DNA from: Chromohalobacter marismortui
Lineage (GTDB): Bacteria; Pseudomonadota; Gammaproteobacteria; Pseudomonadales; Halomonadaceae
Reading direction: 5' to 3'
Assembly (NCBI RefSeq): GCF_004364315.1
Contig: NZ_SOBR01000002.1
Coordinates: forward strand, 434,001 to 498,000
DNA: 64,000 bases
A program made the translations under genes and the position numbers. Below are positions 45,692-55,071 of this stretch, piece after piece; within the stretch, counting starts at the first letter, position 1; each line of letters starts with the position of its first letter. The notes beneath the pieces are model-generated. The model ran no database searches. It had not been told where the DNA came from and saw only the letters and a program-made list of their open reading frames with translations.

Positions 45692-47008
45692 TCAGGTGAA
45701 GAACATCGGCACGAGAATGCTGGAAAGCAGCAGGATCAAGGCGCCACCCAGCCGCGAGGAGATCTGCGCGAAAGGCATCAATTGCATGCGCTTGGCGGCG
45801 GAGAGCACCGCGACATCACCGGTGCCGCCCATGTTGGCCATGCACAGCCCCGCGGTAATGGCGGATTCGATCGGGTAGAAGCCGACCAGCTTGCCGACCA
45901 GCCCGGCGCCGAAGGCGGCGCCGATGACCACGGCGAGTACGATCAGCACATAGGTCGGCGTGATGGCATCGATCACCTGGCCGAGATCGGTATAGGCGAT
46001 GCCGATCCCGAACAACAGCGCAAAGGTCCAGTTCTTGGCGACGAACTGGAACCACTGCGAGGCGGATTCATTGACGCTTTCCGGCATCACATTGGCGATC
46101 TTGAGCACCGCGACCAGGATGATCATCAACGCATAGGGATGCAGCGGAATGAAGCCACCCAGGATCTGTCCGGCGGTGAAGAACGTCAGTGCAGCGACGA
46201 CACCGATGCCCAGTTTGGAGAGATCGAAGCTGCTTTGGCGCTCCTCGATTTCCACGCCCGGCATCATCTGGCCGTTACCGGTCAGTCCCGGAAAACGCTT
46301 GGCCAACCCGTTGAGCAGCCCTGCAATGATGATCGCGAAGACGTTGCCCAGCGCCAGCGCCGGTACCAGAATCGAGATGTAGTAACTCGCCGGCTGGCCG
46401 AGCAGCTGCTCATAGATCTGGCTCAACGGAATCGCGCCCGCGCCCATGCCGCCGCCCAGGATCGGCAGGGTAATGACGACCAGGGCATCTTGTACCGAAA
46501 AGCCCATCAAGGCGCCGACGATCACCGCGAACAGGCCGGCGAAGAACACCGCGCAGAGCAAGGGCAGCGCGTAACGCGAGCCGACCTTGACCAGAACCTT
46601 GGAGTCCATGCCCAGAATGCTGCCGGTGATCAAGGCGGCAATGTAAAAGTTGAGAAAGCCCCCGCTTTTCATGAAGGTGGTGACATTCTCGGTGACAGCG
46701 GCAGGCAACCAGCCAACATACACCAGCGTGGCCGCCCCGAAGATCGCCAGGATCGCGCCACCGCCCAGATAGCTTTTGACGATCGGCAGTCGATCGCCGA
46801 TGAAGCCCAGCAGTTCACCGAGTATCATCATCACCAGCAAGGCACCGATCATGCCGGTGGGCAGCGTATCGGTGAACATGGCCACGGCCATGACGGCGAA
46901 CGCGATGAAAAAGATCGGCAGTGGCATGCCGAAGATGCGCAACGCCCCTAGCGCGCTCGAAGCGTGCTGGGTATCGTCCAGGTTTTGCGTAGCGGCACTG
47001 GTATTCAT
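45692..47008 (-). CDS. 2-hydroxycarboxylate (citrate/malate) transporter
   Basis: This 438-residue permease of the 2-HCT (CitS/MaeN) family has about 11 helices and the two GGXG reentrant motifs, ILGGGMGAGAIPLSQIYEQL in the first half and GLCMANMGGTGDVAVLSAAK in the second. It is expected to import citrate or malate with Na+. I chose ATG 47008, with GGGAG 8 nt upstream. It is divergent from the CitA/CitB-type system, as in citrate and malate regulons. Confidence 0.92.
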   Translation of the reverse strand: MNTSAATQNLDDTQHASSALGALRIFGMPLPIFFIAFAVMAVAMFTDTLPTGMIGALLVMMILGELLGFIGDRLPIVKSYLGGGAILAIFGAATLVYVGWLPAAVTENVTTFMKSGGFLNFYIAALITGSILGMDSKVLVKVGSRYALPLLCAVFFAGLFAVIVGALMGFSVQDALVVITLPILGGGMGAGAIPLSQIYEQLLGQPASYYISILVPALALGNVFAIIIAGLLNGLAKRFPGLTGNGQMMPGVEIEERQSSFDLSKLGIGVVAALTFFTAGQILGGFIPLHPYALMIILVAVLKIANVMPESVNESASQWFQFVAKNWTFALLFGIGIAYTDLGQVIDAITPTYVLIVLAVVIGAAFGAGLVGKLVGFYPIESAITAGLCMANMGGTGDVAVLSAAKRMQLMPFAQISSRLGGALILLLSSILVPMFFT

Positions 47009-47113
47009 TGGCGTGCTCCCATGTGTTGGAATCCGCCGCATGGGCGGAGTACGTGAACGCTGCCGAGGATAAGCCGCACATGCCGTGAACCAAGTTTTGC
47101 CAACTTATTAAAG

Positions 47114-47135
47114 CGTTTTGAAATTATTGAAAACG
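47114..47135. promoter_or_regulatory. Candidate CitB-type operator
   Basis: CGTTTT-N10-AAAACG is an inverted repeat in an AT-rich patch of the divergent 2-HCT/citA gap. CitB/DcuR-family regulators bind AT-rich targets there. Inferred from position. Confidence 0.35.
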
Positions 47136-47216
47136 ACGACCTTGTTTCCTGCATAGCGCGCCGCGCTTGGATATTACACCAAGGTCGAAAATCTCCCTCC
47201 ATTGGCCCGATGAATC

Positions 47217-48842
47217 ATGCTCCGCTTGCCGACCGTGCGCCTCAACGTCTGGATCTCGCTGCTGGTGGCCGCCACGGTCATCGTCACATTGGGGGTCGCG
47301 CTGTGGCTGTTCGATGCCACGCTGCGCGATACACAGGCCAAAGCCCAGGCAGCCCGGGTCACGGATATCGCTCAGGTCGTGGCCTCCCGTCGGCGTGTGG
47401 TCAATGCACTACAGGCGAAAGGCGATAAGCGCGATTATTCTACTGACAGCAGCTTGCAACGCGAGATCGATGCCTTGCGGCGGCGTCTGGGGGTCGACTT
47501 CATCGTGGTGATGAACCGGCGAGCCATTCGCCTGACACACCCCGATCCGGCGCGTATCGGCGAACACTTTCGGGGCGGCGACGAAGGCCCCGCCCTGCAG
47601 GGTGAACATTACGCATCGCGCGCCGAAGGCACCCTGGGAACCAGTATTCGTGGATTCGCCCCGGTACGCGATGCCAGCGGCGAGGTGATCGGCGCCGTCT
47701 CGGTGGGGGTCACGCTGGATACCCTGGGCGCCCGCCTGGCCGACAACCGTTTGCGCGTCGTTCTGGGCATCGCCTTGTTGATGGTGCTCGGCACCCTCGG
47801 CGCCAGCTGGCTGGCACGTTACATCAAACGTGTGCTGATGGGACTCGAGCCGCATCAGATCACGCGTCTGGTGGAAGAGCGCCAGGCCATTCTCGGCTCG
47901 GTGCATGAAGGTATTCTCGCGGTGGATGTCGCCGGGCGCATTACCCTGGCCAATACCGCCGCCCATGCCCTGCTCGACCAGGCGGGCCTGAACACGCCGA
48001 CGCTGGGCACATCGATTACCGAGTACCTGCCGCAGAGTAGGTTGCCGGAGGTCTTGCAACACGGCGAATCCGCGCTCGATCAGGAAGTCTTCATCAACGG
48101 CCAGGCTCTGCTTGCCAACCGCATGCCGATTCGTCACCACGGCCAGGTGATCGGCGCGGTGGCGACCTTCCGCGACAAGAGTGAAGTGCGCCTGCTCGCC
48201 GAGGAATTGACCGGCGTCCGACGTTACGCCGAAGCCCTGCGCGCGGCGACGCATGAGTTCAAGAACAAGCTGCATGTCATGCTCGGCCTGGTGCAATTGG
48301 AGGAATATGTCGCGTTGCGCCGCTACCTCCGCGAGGTGGCGGATCATCACGTCGCGCCGGGCGCCGCCCTGGTCGAGGGCATCGGTGAGCCGGTGCTGGC
48401 AGGTTTTTTGCTGGGCAAGCAGAGCGAGGCGCGCGAGCGTGACATCACCTTGACGGTGGATGTCGAGGACGCCATCCCCGCCCCTTGCGATCCCGCCATG
48501 ATCCATACGCTGGTCATCGTGCTGGGCAACCTGCTGGAGAATGCGTTCGACGCCGTCGACGAGCAGCACGAACGGCATGTCACGCTGGCCATGGGCGTCG
48601 ATGCCGATCTATTGTCGCTGCATGTGCAGGACACCGGCCCGGGCATTCCCGACGCCATGCGGGAACATGTCTTCGCCAGCGGCACCTCATCCAAGGGCAA
48701 CCAACGCGGCCTCGGCCTGGCGATGGTGCACGAGCATGTCAATGCACATGACGGTACCCTGGCACTGTATTCCGAACCCGGGCGTGGCACGCTGATTGAA
48801 GTCGCCCTGCCTTATCCCGCGTCGTCCACCACCGAGAAATGA
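47217..48842 (+). CDS. CitA/DpiB/MaeK-like sensor histidine kinase
   Basis: This 541-residue kinase has a membrane helix at about 11-30, a periplasmic PAS (PASp) domain that binds di/tricarboxylates (RRRLGVDFIVVMNRRAIRLT, HPDPARIGEHF), a second helix near 177-198, a cytoplasmic PAS (about 220-320) and the CitA-type box THEFKNKLHVMLGLVQL with phospho-His346. An HATPase core with KGNQRGLGLAMV completes it. It pairs with the CitB-type regulator 21 bp downstream. The ligand is most likely citrate or malate, matching the divergent 2-HCT transporter. Confidence 0.9.
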   Translation: MLRLPTVRLNVWISLLVAATVIVTLGVALWLFDATLRDTQAKAQAARVTDIAQVVASRRRVVNALQAKGDKRDYSTDSSLQREIDALRRRLGVDFIVVMNRRAIRLTHPDPARIGEHFRGGDEGPALQGEHYASRAEGTLGTSIRGFAPVRDASGEVIGAVSVGVTLDTLGARLADNRLRVVLGIALLMVLGTLGASWLARYIKRVLMGLEPHQITRLVEERQAILGSVHEGILAVDVAGRITLANTAAHALLDQAGLNTPTLGTSITEYLPQSRLPEVLQHGESALDQEVFINGQALLANRMPIRHHGQVIGAVATFRDKSEVRLLAEELTGVRRYAEALRAATHEFKNKLHVMLGLVQLEEYVALRRYLREVADHHVAPGAALVEGIGEPVLAGFLLGKQSEARERDITLTVDVEDAIPAPCDPAMIHTLVIVLGNLLENAFDAVDEQHERHVTLAMGVDADLLSLHVQDTGPGIPDAMREHVFASGTSSKGNQRGLGLAMVHEHVNAHDGTLALYSEPGRGTLIEVALPYPASSTTEK

Positions 48843-48863
48843 GCGAGCAATGAGACCGCCGGC

Positions 48864-49604
48864 ATGAGCGATACGCCACTGCAAGTACTCATCGTCGAGG
48901 ATGACCCCATGGTCATGCGCCTCAACGTCGAATATCTCAACCGGCTCAATGACGTCACCCTGGTCGCGCAATGCGGCGATGTGCCCGGTGCCCTGGAGGT
49001 ACTGGAGCGTGAAGCCGTCGACGTCATTCTGCTCGATGTCTACCTGCGGGGCCGCAACGGGCTGGAAATCGTCCGTTACCTGCAGCGGCTGGGGCGTGAC
49101 ATCGACGTCATCCTGATCACCGCCGCCAGCGAGACCGAAACCGTGCGCGCCGCGCGACGTCTCGGCGTGCGCGACTACCTGGTCAAACCTTTCGAGTTCG
49201 AGCGTTTCAAGGTGGCCGTCGATGCCTGTCGACGCGTGCGCGCCACTCTGGAGCGACTGCCCGAACACGCCGACCAACGCGATCTCGACCGGCTTTTCCA
49301 GCCCGCCAGGCCACGTCAGACGCGTAGCGATGGGCTGCCCAAGGGGCTGACGACACCCTCGCTGGCACAAATCGCCCAGGCCATCCTGAGTCTCGATGAG
49401 GAAACCTTCACCACCGAAAGCCTGATTCCGGCCACCGGCATGTCCCGCGTCTCGGTGCGCAAGTATTTGAAATACCTGACCGAGCACGGTTATCTCGGGG
49501 AGTCCTTCCACTACGGACAGGTGGGACGACCTTCGTTCACCTACCGCTGCCTGGATACCAGTGCCCTGCAAGGGCTTCTCACGACCAAGCACACGCCTTC
49601 ATGA
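48864..49604 (+). CDS. CitB/DcuR-family response regulator
   Basis: This 246-residue regulator has a receiver domain with Asp58 (VILLDVYLRGRNGLEIV) and the conserved YLVKPFEFERF. The C-terminus is a CitB-type helix-turn-helix (TTESLIPATGMSRVSVRKYL, KYLTEHGYLGESF). This family controls carboxylate uptake genes. It would activate the 2-HCT transporter gene opposite its kinase. An intrinsic terminator for the opposing zipA lies 14 bp after its stop. Confidence 0.9.
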   Translation: MSDTPLQVLIVEDDPMVMRLNVEYLNRLNDVTLVAQCGDVPGALEVLEREAVDVILLDVYLRGRNGLEIVRYLQRLGRDIDVILITAASETETVRAARRLGVRDYLVKPFEFERFKVAVDACRRVRATLERLPEHADQRDLDRLFQPARPRQTRSDGLPKGLTTPSLAQIAQAILSLDEETFTTESLIPATGMSRVSVRKYLKYLTEHGYLGESFHYGQVGRPSFTYRCLDTSALQGLLTTKHTPS

Positions 49605-49617
49605 CCGCCGGTGGACT

Positions 49618-49646
49618 AAAAAAACGAGGCCCCGAAGGGCCCCGCT
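49618..49646 (-). terminator. Terminator after zipA
   Basis: On the minus strand GCGGGGCCC, TTC and GGGGCCTCG pair (one G-T) and are followed by seven T. It sits between the convergent citB-like and zipA genes. Confidence 0.75.
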
Positions 49647-49715
49647 GGTTTTCAAGAACCACCGTCTTCAAGAACGGGCATCGTCGAGAACAGGCAAGAA
49701 TCGCGACGCGCGCTC

Positions 49716-50993
49716 TCAGTTCGCCTGATAGCGATGCAGGCGATGGCGGCGCTCGAATTCCTGTACACGCTGCCGCGCGAACTCCACCGTCTGCGCCGTC
49801 ATCACGCTGCGGTTTTCATCCTTCAACTCACCGCTGAGGTTGCGTACCAGCACCATGGCGGTTTCGAACATGGCCTCGAACGCCGCCGAGCTGTCATGCG
49901 CGCTCGGCAACGGCATCAAGAACGTCACCCCCGGCGTCGCGAACTCGTCCATGTCATCGAGATCGAACACACCCGGCTTGAGCACATTGACCATCGTGAA
50001 CTGCAAGGCGCTGGCATCCGACTCGGTCTCGAAACGGTGGAAAACCCCCATCTCATGACAGTACCGCAACCCGCAGGCCAGCATCAGATTGAGCAGGTCC
50101 GGGCCTTGGAATCCCGCTTCATCGCGTGACAGAACGCTGATGACGATGACTTCCTCGGCGTCGGACAACGCCTCGCGTGCACGATCGGCGTGTACCGGGT
50201 TACGCTTGGCACGCTCTATCGCCGGGTGATCGGTGACCACCTCACGCCGCGGCACGCTCTCTTCGGCGCGCGCGGGGGAGTCTTCGGCAGGCGCCGAACG
50301 CCGCGGTTCCTCGGCCGCTTCATCCGTGGCGCGAACCGCCGGATGCTCATCGGACATTGTCCGCCGCATGGGCGCCTCTTCACGACGCCGCGCCGTCGCG
50401 TCCATTGTCGGGCGCGATGCCGATTCGGGCGCAGACTCACGCGCCGACGATGACTCGAGCGTCGGCTCGTGATGCGAAGGCTCGTCATCGGCCAGGTGCT
50501 CGTCATCGTGACCACGGGACGCCGTGAAGCGCTGGGCCGAGGCGCTCATGCGCTGAGCGCCCGCACGCATGGCATCTTTCATGCCCTGCATGCTGGAACG
50601 CTTGCTCTCCTGCGCCTCGTCCCGAGGCGAATCGTTTCGATACCCCTCGTCACGCGCACGCTTGAGCACACTGGGCTTGAGCTTTTCTTCGGGAATGCGC
50701 TCCTGGCGCAAGGGCGATTCCGGGCGCACCGGCTCACGCTCCTCGCTACGGTCGAAGGTGGCATCACGCACGACACGCGCCCCTCCATTGGGCAATTCCC
50801 GCCGAAGCTCAGCCTCGCGGGCCACTTCGTCCGGATCGTCTTCCTCGGCGTCCCTGTCCTCGGATACCTGACCATGCGTCGCCTGGTCGAGGCGCGGAAC
50901 GCGGCGCTGGCGCTGGAGCCGACGCACACCATCGATCACGATGGTCGTCACCAACACCAGCCCCAGGATGATTAGCCACTCTCTTAGTTCCAT
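49716..50993 (-). CDS. zipA: Cell division protein ZipA
   Basis: This 425-residue protein has an N-terminal membrane anchor (REWLIILGLVLVTTIVIDGV), a long charged, disordered linker (about 60-270; the EDRDAEEDDPDEVAREAELR-type segments, with many Arg/Glu/Ser) and a C-terminal FtsZ-binding domain (about 280-415: EVIVISVLSRDEAGFQGPDL, GVTFLMPLP). It tethers FtsZ to the membrane. It follows smc on the same strand after 197 bp. The usual third member, ligA, is displaced (43305). Confidence 0.92.
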   Translation of the reverse strand: MELREWLIILGLVLVTTIVIDGVRRLQRQRRVPRLDQATHGQVSEDRDAEEDDPDEVAREAELRRELPNGGARVVRDATFDRSEEREPVRPESPLRQERIPEEKLKPSVLKRARDEGYRNDSPRDEAQESKRSSMQGMKDAMRAGAQRMSASAQRFTASRGHDDEHLADDEPSHHEPTLESSSARESAPESASRPTMDATARRREEAPMRRTMSDEHPAVRATDEAAEEPRRSAPAEDSPARAEESVPRREVVTDHPAIERAKRNPVHADRAREALSDAEEVIVISVLSRDEAGFQGPDLLNLMLACGLRYCHEMGVFHRFETESDASALQFTMVNVLKPGVFDLDDMDEFATPGVTFLMPLPSAHDSSAAFEAMFETAMVLVRNLSGELKDENRSVMTAQTVEFARQRVQEFERRHRLHRYQAN

Positions 50994-51063
50994 GGGTCGT
51001 CTTGCCTGTTCGCTATTGGCGCCATGATTAAAACTCGTTCGTGAAGAAGCATAGCGCGATTAA

Positions 51064-51086
51064 CAAAAAAAGGGCCACTTTTTTTG
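51064..51086 (-). terminator. Weak A/T-rich hairpin after smc
   Basis: CAAAAAAAG and CTTTTTTTG flank TGGCC on the minus strand and end in a T-run. It is weak in GC but could attenuate smc transcription before zipA. Confidence 0.35.
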
Positions 51087-51190
51087 AATGTCAAGTAGGT
51101 CCCTTAGCTCAGAGCAATCACCCTTCAATATCCCTGCCAAGGCTCACACATTAGTGTTGGTAACCCTTTTGGCGATTTTCTGCAAGTCGT

Positions 51191-54100
51191 TCATGCGTCC
51201 GCCAGGGTCGCCGCCTCGTCGATTCCCACCGATACCAGCCGGGAGACACCGGCTTCCTGCATGGTCACGCCCATCAATCGTTCGGCCGCTTCCATGGCAA
51301 TCTTGTTATGCGTGATGTAAATGAACTGGACACTCTCGGACATTTCCTTCACCAGCTTGGCGTAACGTCCCACGTTGGCATCATCCAACGGTGCATCGAC
51401 TTCGTCCAGCATACAGAATGGTGCCGGGTTGAGCTGAAAGATAGCAAATACCAGCGACAATGCCGTCAGGGCTTTTTCTCCCCCCGACAGGAGATGAATG
51501 GTGGTGTTTTTCTTGCCCGGCGGGCGCGCCATGATCGCCACCCCTGTCTCCAGCAAATCGTCGCCGGTTAGCGTCAACCATGCGGCCCCGCCGCCGAAGA
51601 CCTTGGGAAAAAGTTCGCCGAAGCCGGCATTGACCTGATCGAAAGTCTGCTTGAAACGCGTCCGCGTTTCCTGATCGATGCGCCGAATCGCCTTTTCCAG
51701 GGTCTCGATGGCTTCGCTCAATTCGGCATGCTGGGCTTCGAGATAATCGCGGCGCTCGGCCTGCTGGTCGTATTCCTCGATGGCCGCCAGGTTGATGGCG
51801 CCGAGGCGACGGATCTTATCGCCGAGCTCGTCGAGCCGGGTCTGCCAGGCCGATTCGGTGGCGTTGGGATCGAGCCCGTCGCGCAACGCGTCGACATCGT
51901 GCCCGAGTTCTTCGAGGTGTGAATCCTGCGTATCGGCTTTCAGTGTCAGCGCCTGCACCTGCATGCGCGCTTCTTCGAGCTTGCCGCGTAGACCATCGAG
52001 ATTGCGTTCGTGTTCCTGGCGCTTGGCTTCGGTGTCGCGTAACGCTTCGGCCAGTTGGTGGGCGCGATCGCGCGAAGCGTTGAGCGTCGCTTCCTCGCGA
52101 CTGCGCCGGTCGAGCAATTCGTCGAGTCGTTCGCGCGTTTCCTCTTGCGGCTCACGCAGGGTCGCGCGCTGCTCTTCGAGCATGGCGAGCTTTTCGGCCA
52201 GACGCTCACGCTGATCGCGCGCACGTGCATGCTGCTGATCGAGCCCCGTGCGCTCCGTCTCCAAACGCTGACGCTCCATCGCCAGATGTTGCTGACGTTC
52301 CCGCGCAGGCGCCACCTGCTGACGAAGTGACTGGGCTTTTTCACGCGCCTCACGACGTTGTTGCTCGAGTGCCTCGCGCGTCTGGCTGTTGGCGTCTACC
52401 TCACTCATCGCCGCTTGCCAGCGTTCACGCGTTTCCTCGAGCTCCAGGCGTCGCTCGGCATGGCGTTCGACGAGCTGCGCCACATCGTCATCGAGTTCGC
52501 GGGCACGCGCGTCGAGCTGCTCCAGACGGCTCGCCAAACCGGCCTCGCGCGACGCCAACTGCTGACGACGCTGCCCAAGGTCGCGCTCCTGAAGACGCAG
52601 CGATTCAAGGTCCGCCGCCGCATGCTCCACGGCTTCACGCGCGGTCTGCAAGGTTTCCTCGAGGCGCTCGAGCGATGCCTCGAGCGCCGCGATATCGGCC
52701 TGCAGCGTCTCGCGTCGACGGCGCTGGACCAGCACGCCATCCTCGGATGCCGAGGCGCCGCGCCGACGCACCCAATCCCGTCCCAGCCACAGTCCGTCAG
52801 GGGTGATCACACTCTCGCCCGCTGCCAGGCGCGCCTGCATCGTCCGGGCGGCAGTTTCATCGACGGCGCAGTGAATGCCATTGAGCCAGGCGCCCAGCGC
52901 CCCGGCACCTGCGACGTGTTCTCCCAAGGTGCCGGCAACCGACGCCACGTCATCGCCCCCCAGCAAGGCCAGTTCAGCAGGTGGCGCGTCGGCGGCGATA
53001 TCGACCATGGCGGATGACGTCGCGAGGCGTGCCTTTAGCCAAGGGGCCAGGGCCCAGGCCACGACCGTCTCCCAGGGCGCAGCGACCTCCAGTCGCTCGG
53101 CCAGGCGCGGTGCCTCGGCCAGGCCATGGCGCTCGAGATGCGACTCCAGGGTGGCATCGTCATCGGTCAGGGCGGCATCGAGCAAGGCCTCCACCGACGC
53201 CAGTTCGCCCTGCAGGCGGCTGAGTTGCGAGCGTTGGGTGTCACGTTGGGCAGCCGCGTCGTCGAGACGTGCCTGGGCATCCTCGCGCTGTCGCTGCAGG
53301 TGCTCGCGCTGGCTTTCCAGCGCTTCCTGATCGAGATCCAGCGCCTCGAGTTGCTCACGCAGTTCACCGCGCTCACCATGCAACGCCTCGACATCGGGCA
53401 GCTCCTGGCGTTGCTGACGGCGCTTCTCTATCTGACCGTCGAGTTCGGCGATGGCGTTTTCGAGGCGACGCACGTCGTCCTGGGCGCGCTCCGCGCCGTG
53501 CGCCACATTGCGGTCACTTTCGTTGAAACGCTCCCACTCTTGTTGCGCGGTGGTGGCTTCTTCGTCAGCGGCGTCCAGCGACTCCTGAAGCATCTCCAGC
53601 GTTTCCTGAGCCTCTTCGAGCTCGGGCGCGATGCTGTCCAGGCGTTCGTCCAGGGCCGCACGACGCTCGTCGTCCTGAGCCCCCAACTGTTCGAGTTCGC
53701 GCAGCTCGCGGCGCGCCTCCTCGATATCCTGCGCCAGTTGTTGATCGCGCGAACGCGCATGCTCGATGGACTGCTCGATGCGCGCTATCTCGGCACCGGT
53801 TTCATAGAAGCGGGCCTGATGGGTTTCCAGCTCGGCGGCGATCTCATCGTGCGCCAGCCGCGATTCTTCCAAACGACGTTCGCACTGGCGCTGGCCGAGA
53901 ATTTCTTGCTCGACCTGATTTTCCAGCTCGCGGACGTGCTGCTCCTGGGTATGCTGCTGGGTCCGAAACGCCCGTGCTCGCAGCAGCGCCAGCTCGCCCT
54001 TGAGTCGGTGCTCCTCGTTCTTCAGGGTCTGGTAGCGTCGCGCGGCATCGGCTTGACGCTTCAGGCGCTCGAGCTGCTTATCGAGCTCTTCGCGAATATC

Positions 54101-54685
54101 GTCGAGACGGTCGAGGTTCTCCTGGGTGCGGCGCAGGCGATTCTCGGTTTCGCGACGGCGTTCCTTGTACTTGGAAACGCCCGCCGCTTCCTCCAGGGTC
54201 GAGCGCAGCTCTTCAGGGCGCGCCTCGACCAGCCGCGAGATCATGCCCTGGCCGATGATGGCGTAGGAGCGCGGCCCCAGCCCCGTGCCCAGGAAGAGAT
54301 CGGAAATATCGCGGCGGCGACATTTCTGACCATTGAAAAAGTAATTGGACTGGCTGTCGCGGGTGACCTGACGCTTGACGGAGATCTCGGCGTACTGGGC
54401 ATAGGCGCCGCCCATGGTGCCATCGCTGTTGTCGAAGACCAGTTCGATGGAGGCCTGTCCCACCGGTGAGCGCCCGGTGGAGCCATTGAAGATGACATCG
54501 GTCATCGACTCGCCGCGCAGCGTCTTGGCGGAAGATTCACCCATCACCCAGCGCACGGCATCGATGATGTTCGATTTGCCGCAGCCATTGGGGCCGACGA
54601 TGGCGGTCATGTTGCCGGCGAACGGCACATTGACCGCATCGACGAACGACTTGAAGCCGACCAGCTTGATGGACGTGAGGCGCAT
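51191..54685 (-). CDS. smc: Chromosome segregation/condensation ATPase SMC
   Basis: This 1164-residue condensin ATPase has Walker A VGPNGCGKSNIIDAV in the N-terminal head, long coiled coils on either side of a central hinge (about 500-660), the signature LLSGGEKALTALSLVFAI and Walker B FCMLDEVDAPLDDANV. It works with ScpAB to compact DNA. It is first in a minus-strand pair with zipA. Its promoter lies in the 386 bp gap shared with the KaiC-like gene. Confidence 0.97.
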   Translation of the reverse strand: MRLTSIKLVGFKSFVDAVNVPFAGNMTAIVGPNGCGKSNIIDAVRWVMGESSAKTLRGESMTDVIFNGSTGRSPVGQASIELVFDNSDGTMGGAYAQYAEISVKRQVTRDSQSNYFFNGQKCRRRDISDLFLGTGLGPRSYAIIGQGMISRLVEARPEELRSTLEEAAGVSKYKERRRETENRLRRTQENLDRLDDIREELDKQLERLKRQADAARRYQTLKNEEHRLKGELALLRARAFRTQQHTQEQHVRELENQVEQEILGQRQCERRLEESRLAHDEIAAELETHQARFYETGAEIARIEQSIEHARSRDQQLAQDIEEARRELRELEQLGAQDDERRAALDERLDSIAPELEEAQETLEMLQESLDAADEEATTAQQEWERFNESDRNVAHGAERAQDDVRRLENAIAELDGQIEKRRQQRQELPDVEALHGERGELREQLEALDLDQEALESQREHLQRQREDAQARLDDAAAQRDTQRSQLSRLQGELASVEALLDAALTDDDATLESHLERHGLAEAPRLAERLEVAAPWETVVAWALAPWLKARLATSSAMVDIAADAPPAELALLGGDDVASVAGTLGEHVAGAGALGAWLNGIHCAVDETAARTMQARLAAGESVITPDGLWLGRDWVRRRGASASEDGVLVQRRRRETLQADIAALEASLERLEETLQTAREAVEHAAADLESLRLQERDLGQRRQQLASREAGLASRLEQLDARARELDDDVAQLVERHAERRLELEETRERWQAAMSEVDANSQTREALEQQRREAREKAQSLRQQVAPARERQQHLAMERQRLETERTGLDQQHARARDQRERLAEKLAMLEEQRATLREPQEETRERLDELLDRRSREEATLNASRDRAHQLAEALRDTEAKRQEHERNLDGLRGKLEEARMQVQALTLKADTQDSHLEELGHDVDALRDGLDPNATESAWQTRLDELGDKIRRLGAINLAAIEEYDQQAERRDYLEAQHAELSEAIETLEKAIRRIDQETRTRFKQTFDQVNAGFGELFPKVFGGGAAWLTLTGDDLLETGVAIMARPPGKKNTTIHLLSGGEKALTALSLVFAIFQLNPAPFCMLDEVDAPLDDANVGRYAKLVKEMSESVQFIYITHNKIAMEAAERLMGVTMQEAGVSRLVSVGIDEAATLADA

Positions 54686-54870
54686 GCGCTGCCGAAGTTC
54701 CTGAGGGTGAATCGCGGCCCGAGGCTCGAGCCATGCATGAAAGCCCGCAGTCTATCCGAGGCGCGGGCGTGGCCCAAGACCCATTGCCCACGATTCCAGT
54801 GGTCTGCTCCTCCCCTTGCCGGTCCGCAGTTCATTCACACTACGGTCGCGGCCACCCGACAACACAAAGT

Positions 54871-54900
54871 TTTACATTGACTGATACCCAAACTTACAAT
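54871..54900 (+). promoter_or_regulatory. Candidate sigma-70 promoter of the KaiC-like operon
   Basis: TTTACA, an 18 bp spacer and TACAAT lie 172 bp before the KaiC-like ATG, in an AT-rich patch. The rest of the 54686-55071 gap shows no gene I can support. Confidence 0.4.
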
Positions 54901-55071
54901 TCAGCGTCAGGGAAAGATTCAGAAAATAATGCTCTTCGCTATTTCGAGTCGTACTCATAGCGCGTACACCAACCAGACGGCGCCATGCGAAAGATGTGTA
55001 TCAGGGAAAGTTACCTTCTGTAGTGCAAATTGCCGGTAGTAACTCAGAGACTTGCAACACAGGAGAGCGCT

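Noticed and set aside
45650-46951. Plus-strand frame of 433 codons
   Set aside because: Antisense to the 2-HCT transporter; hydrophilic and repetitive, unlike a real protein.
53126-54469. Plus-strand frame of 447 codons
   Set aside because: Antisense to the SMC coiled coil; Leu/Phe-rich mirror of Glu/Lys codons.
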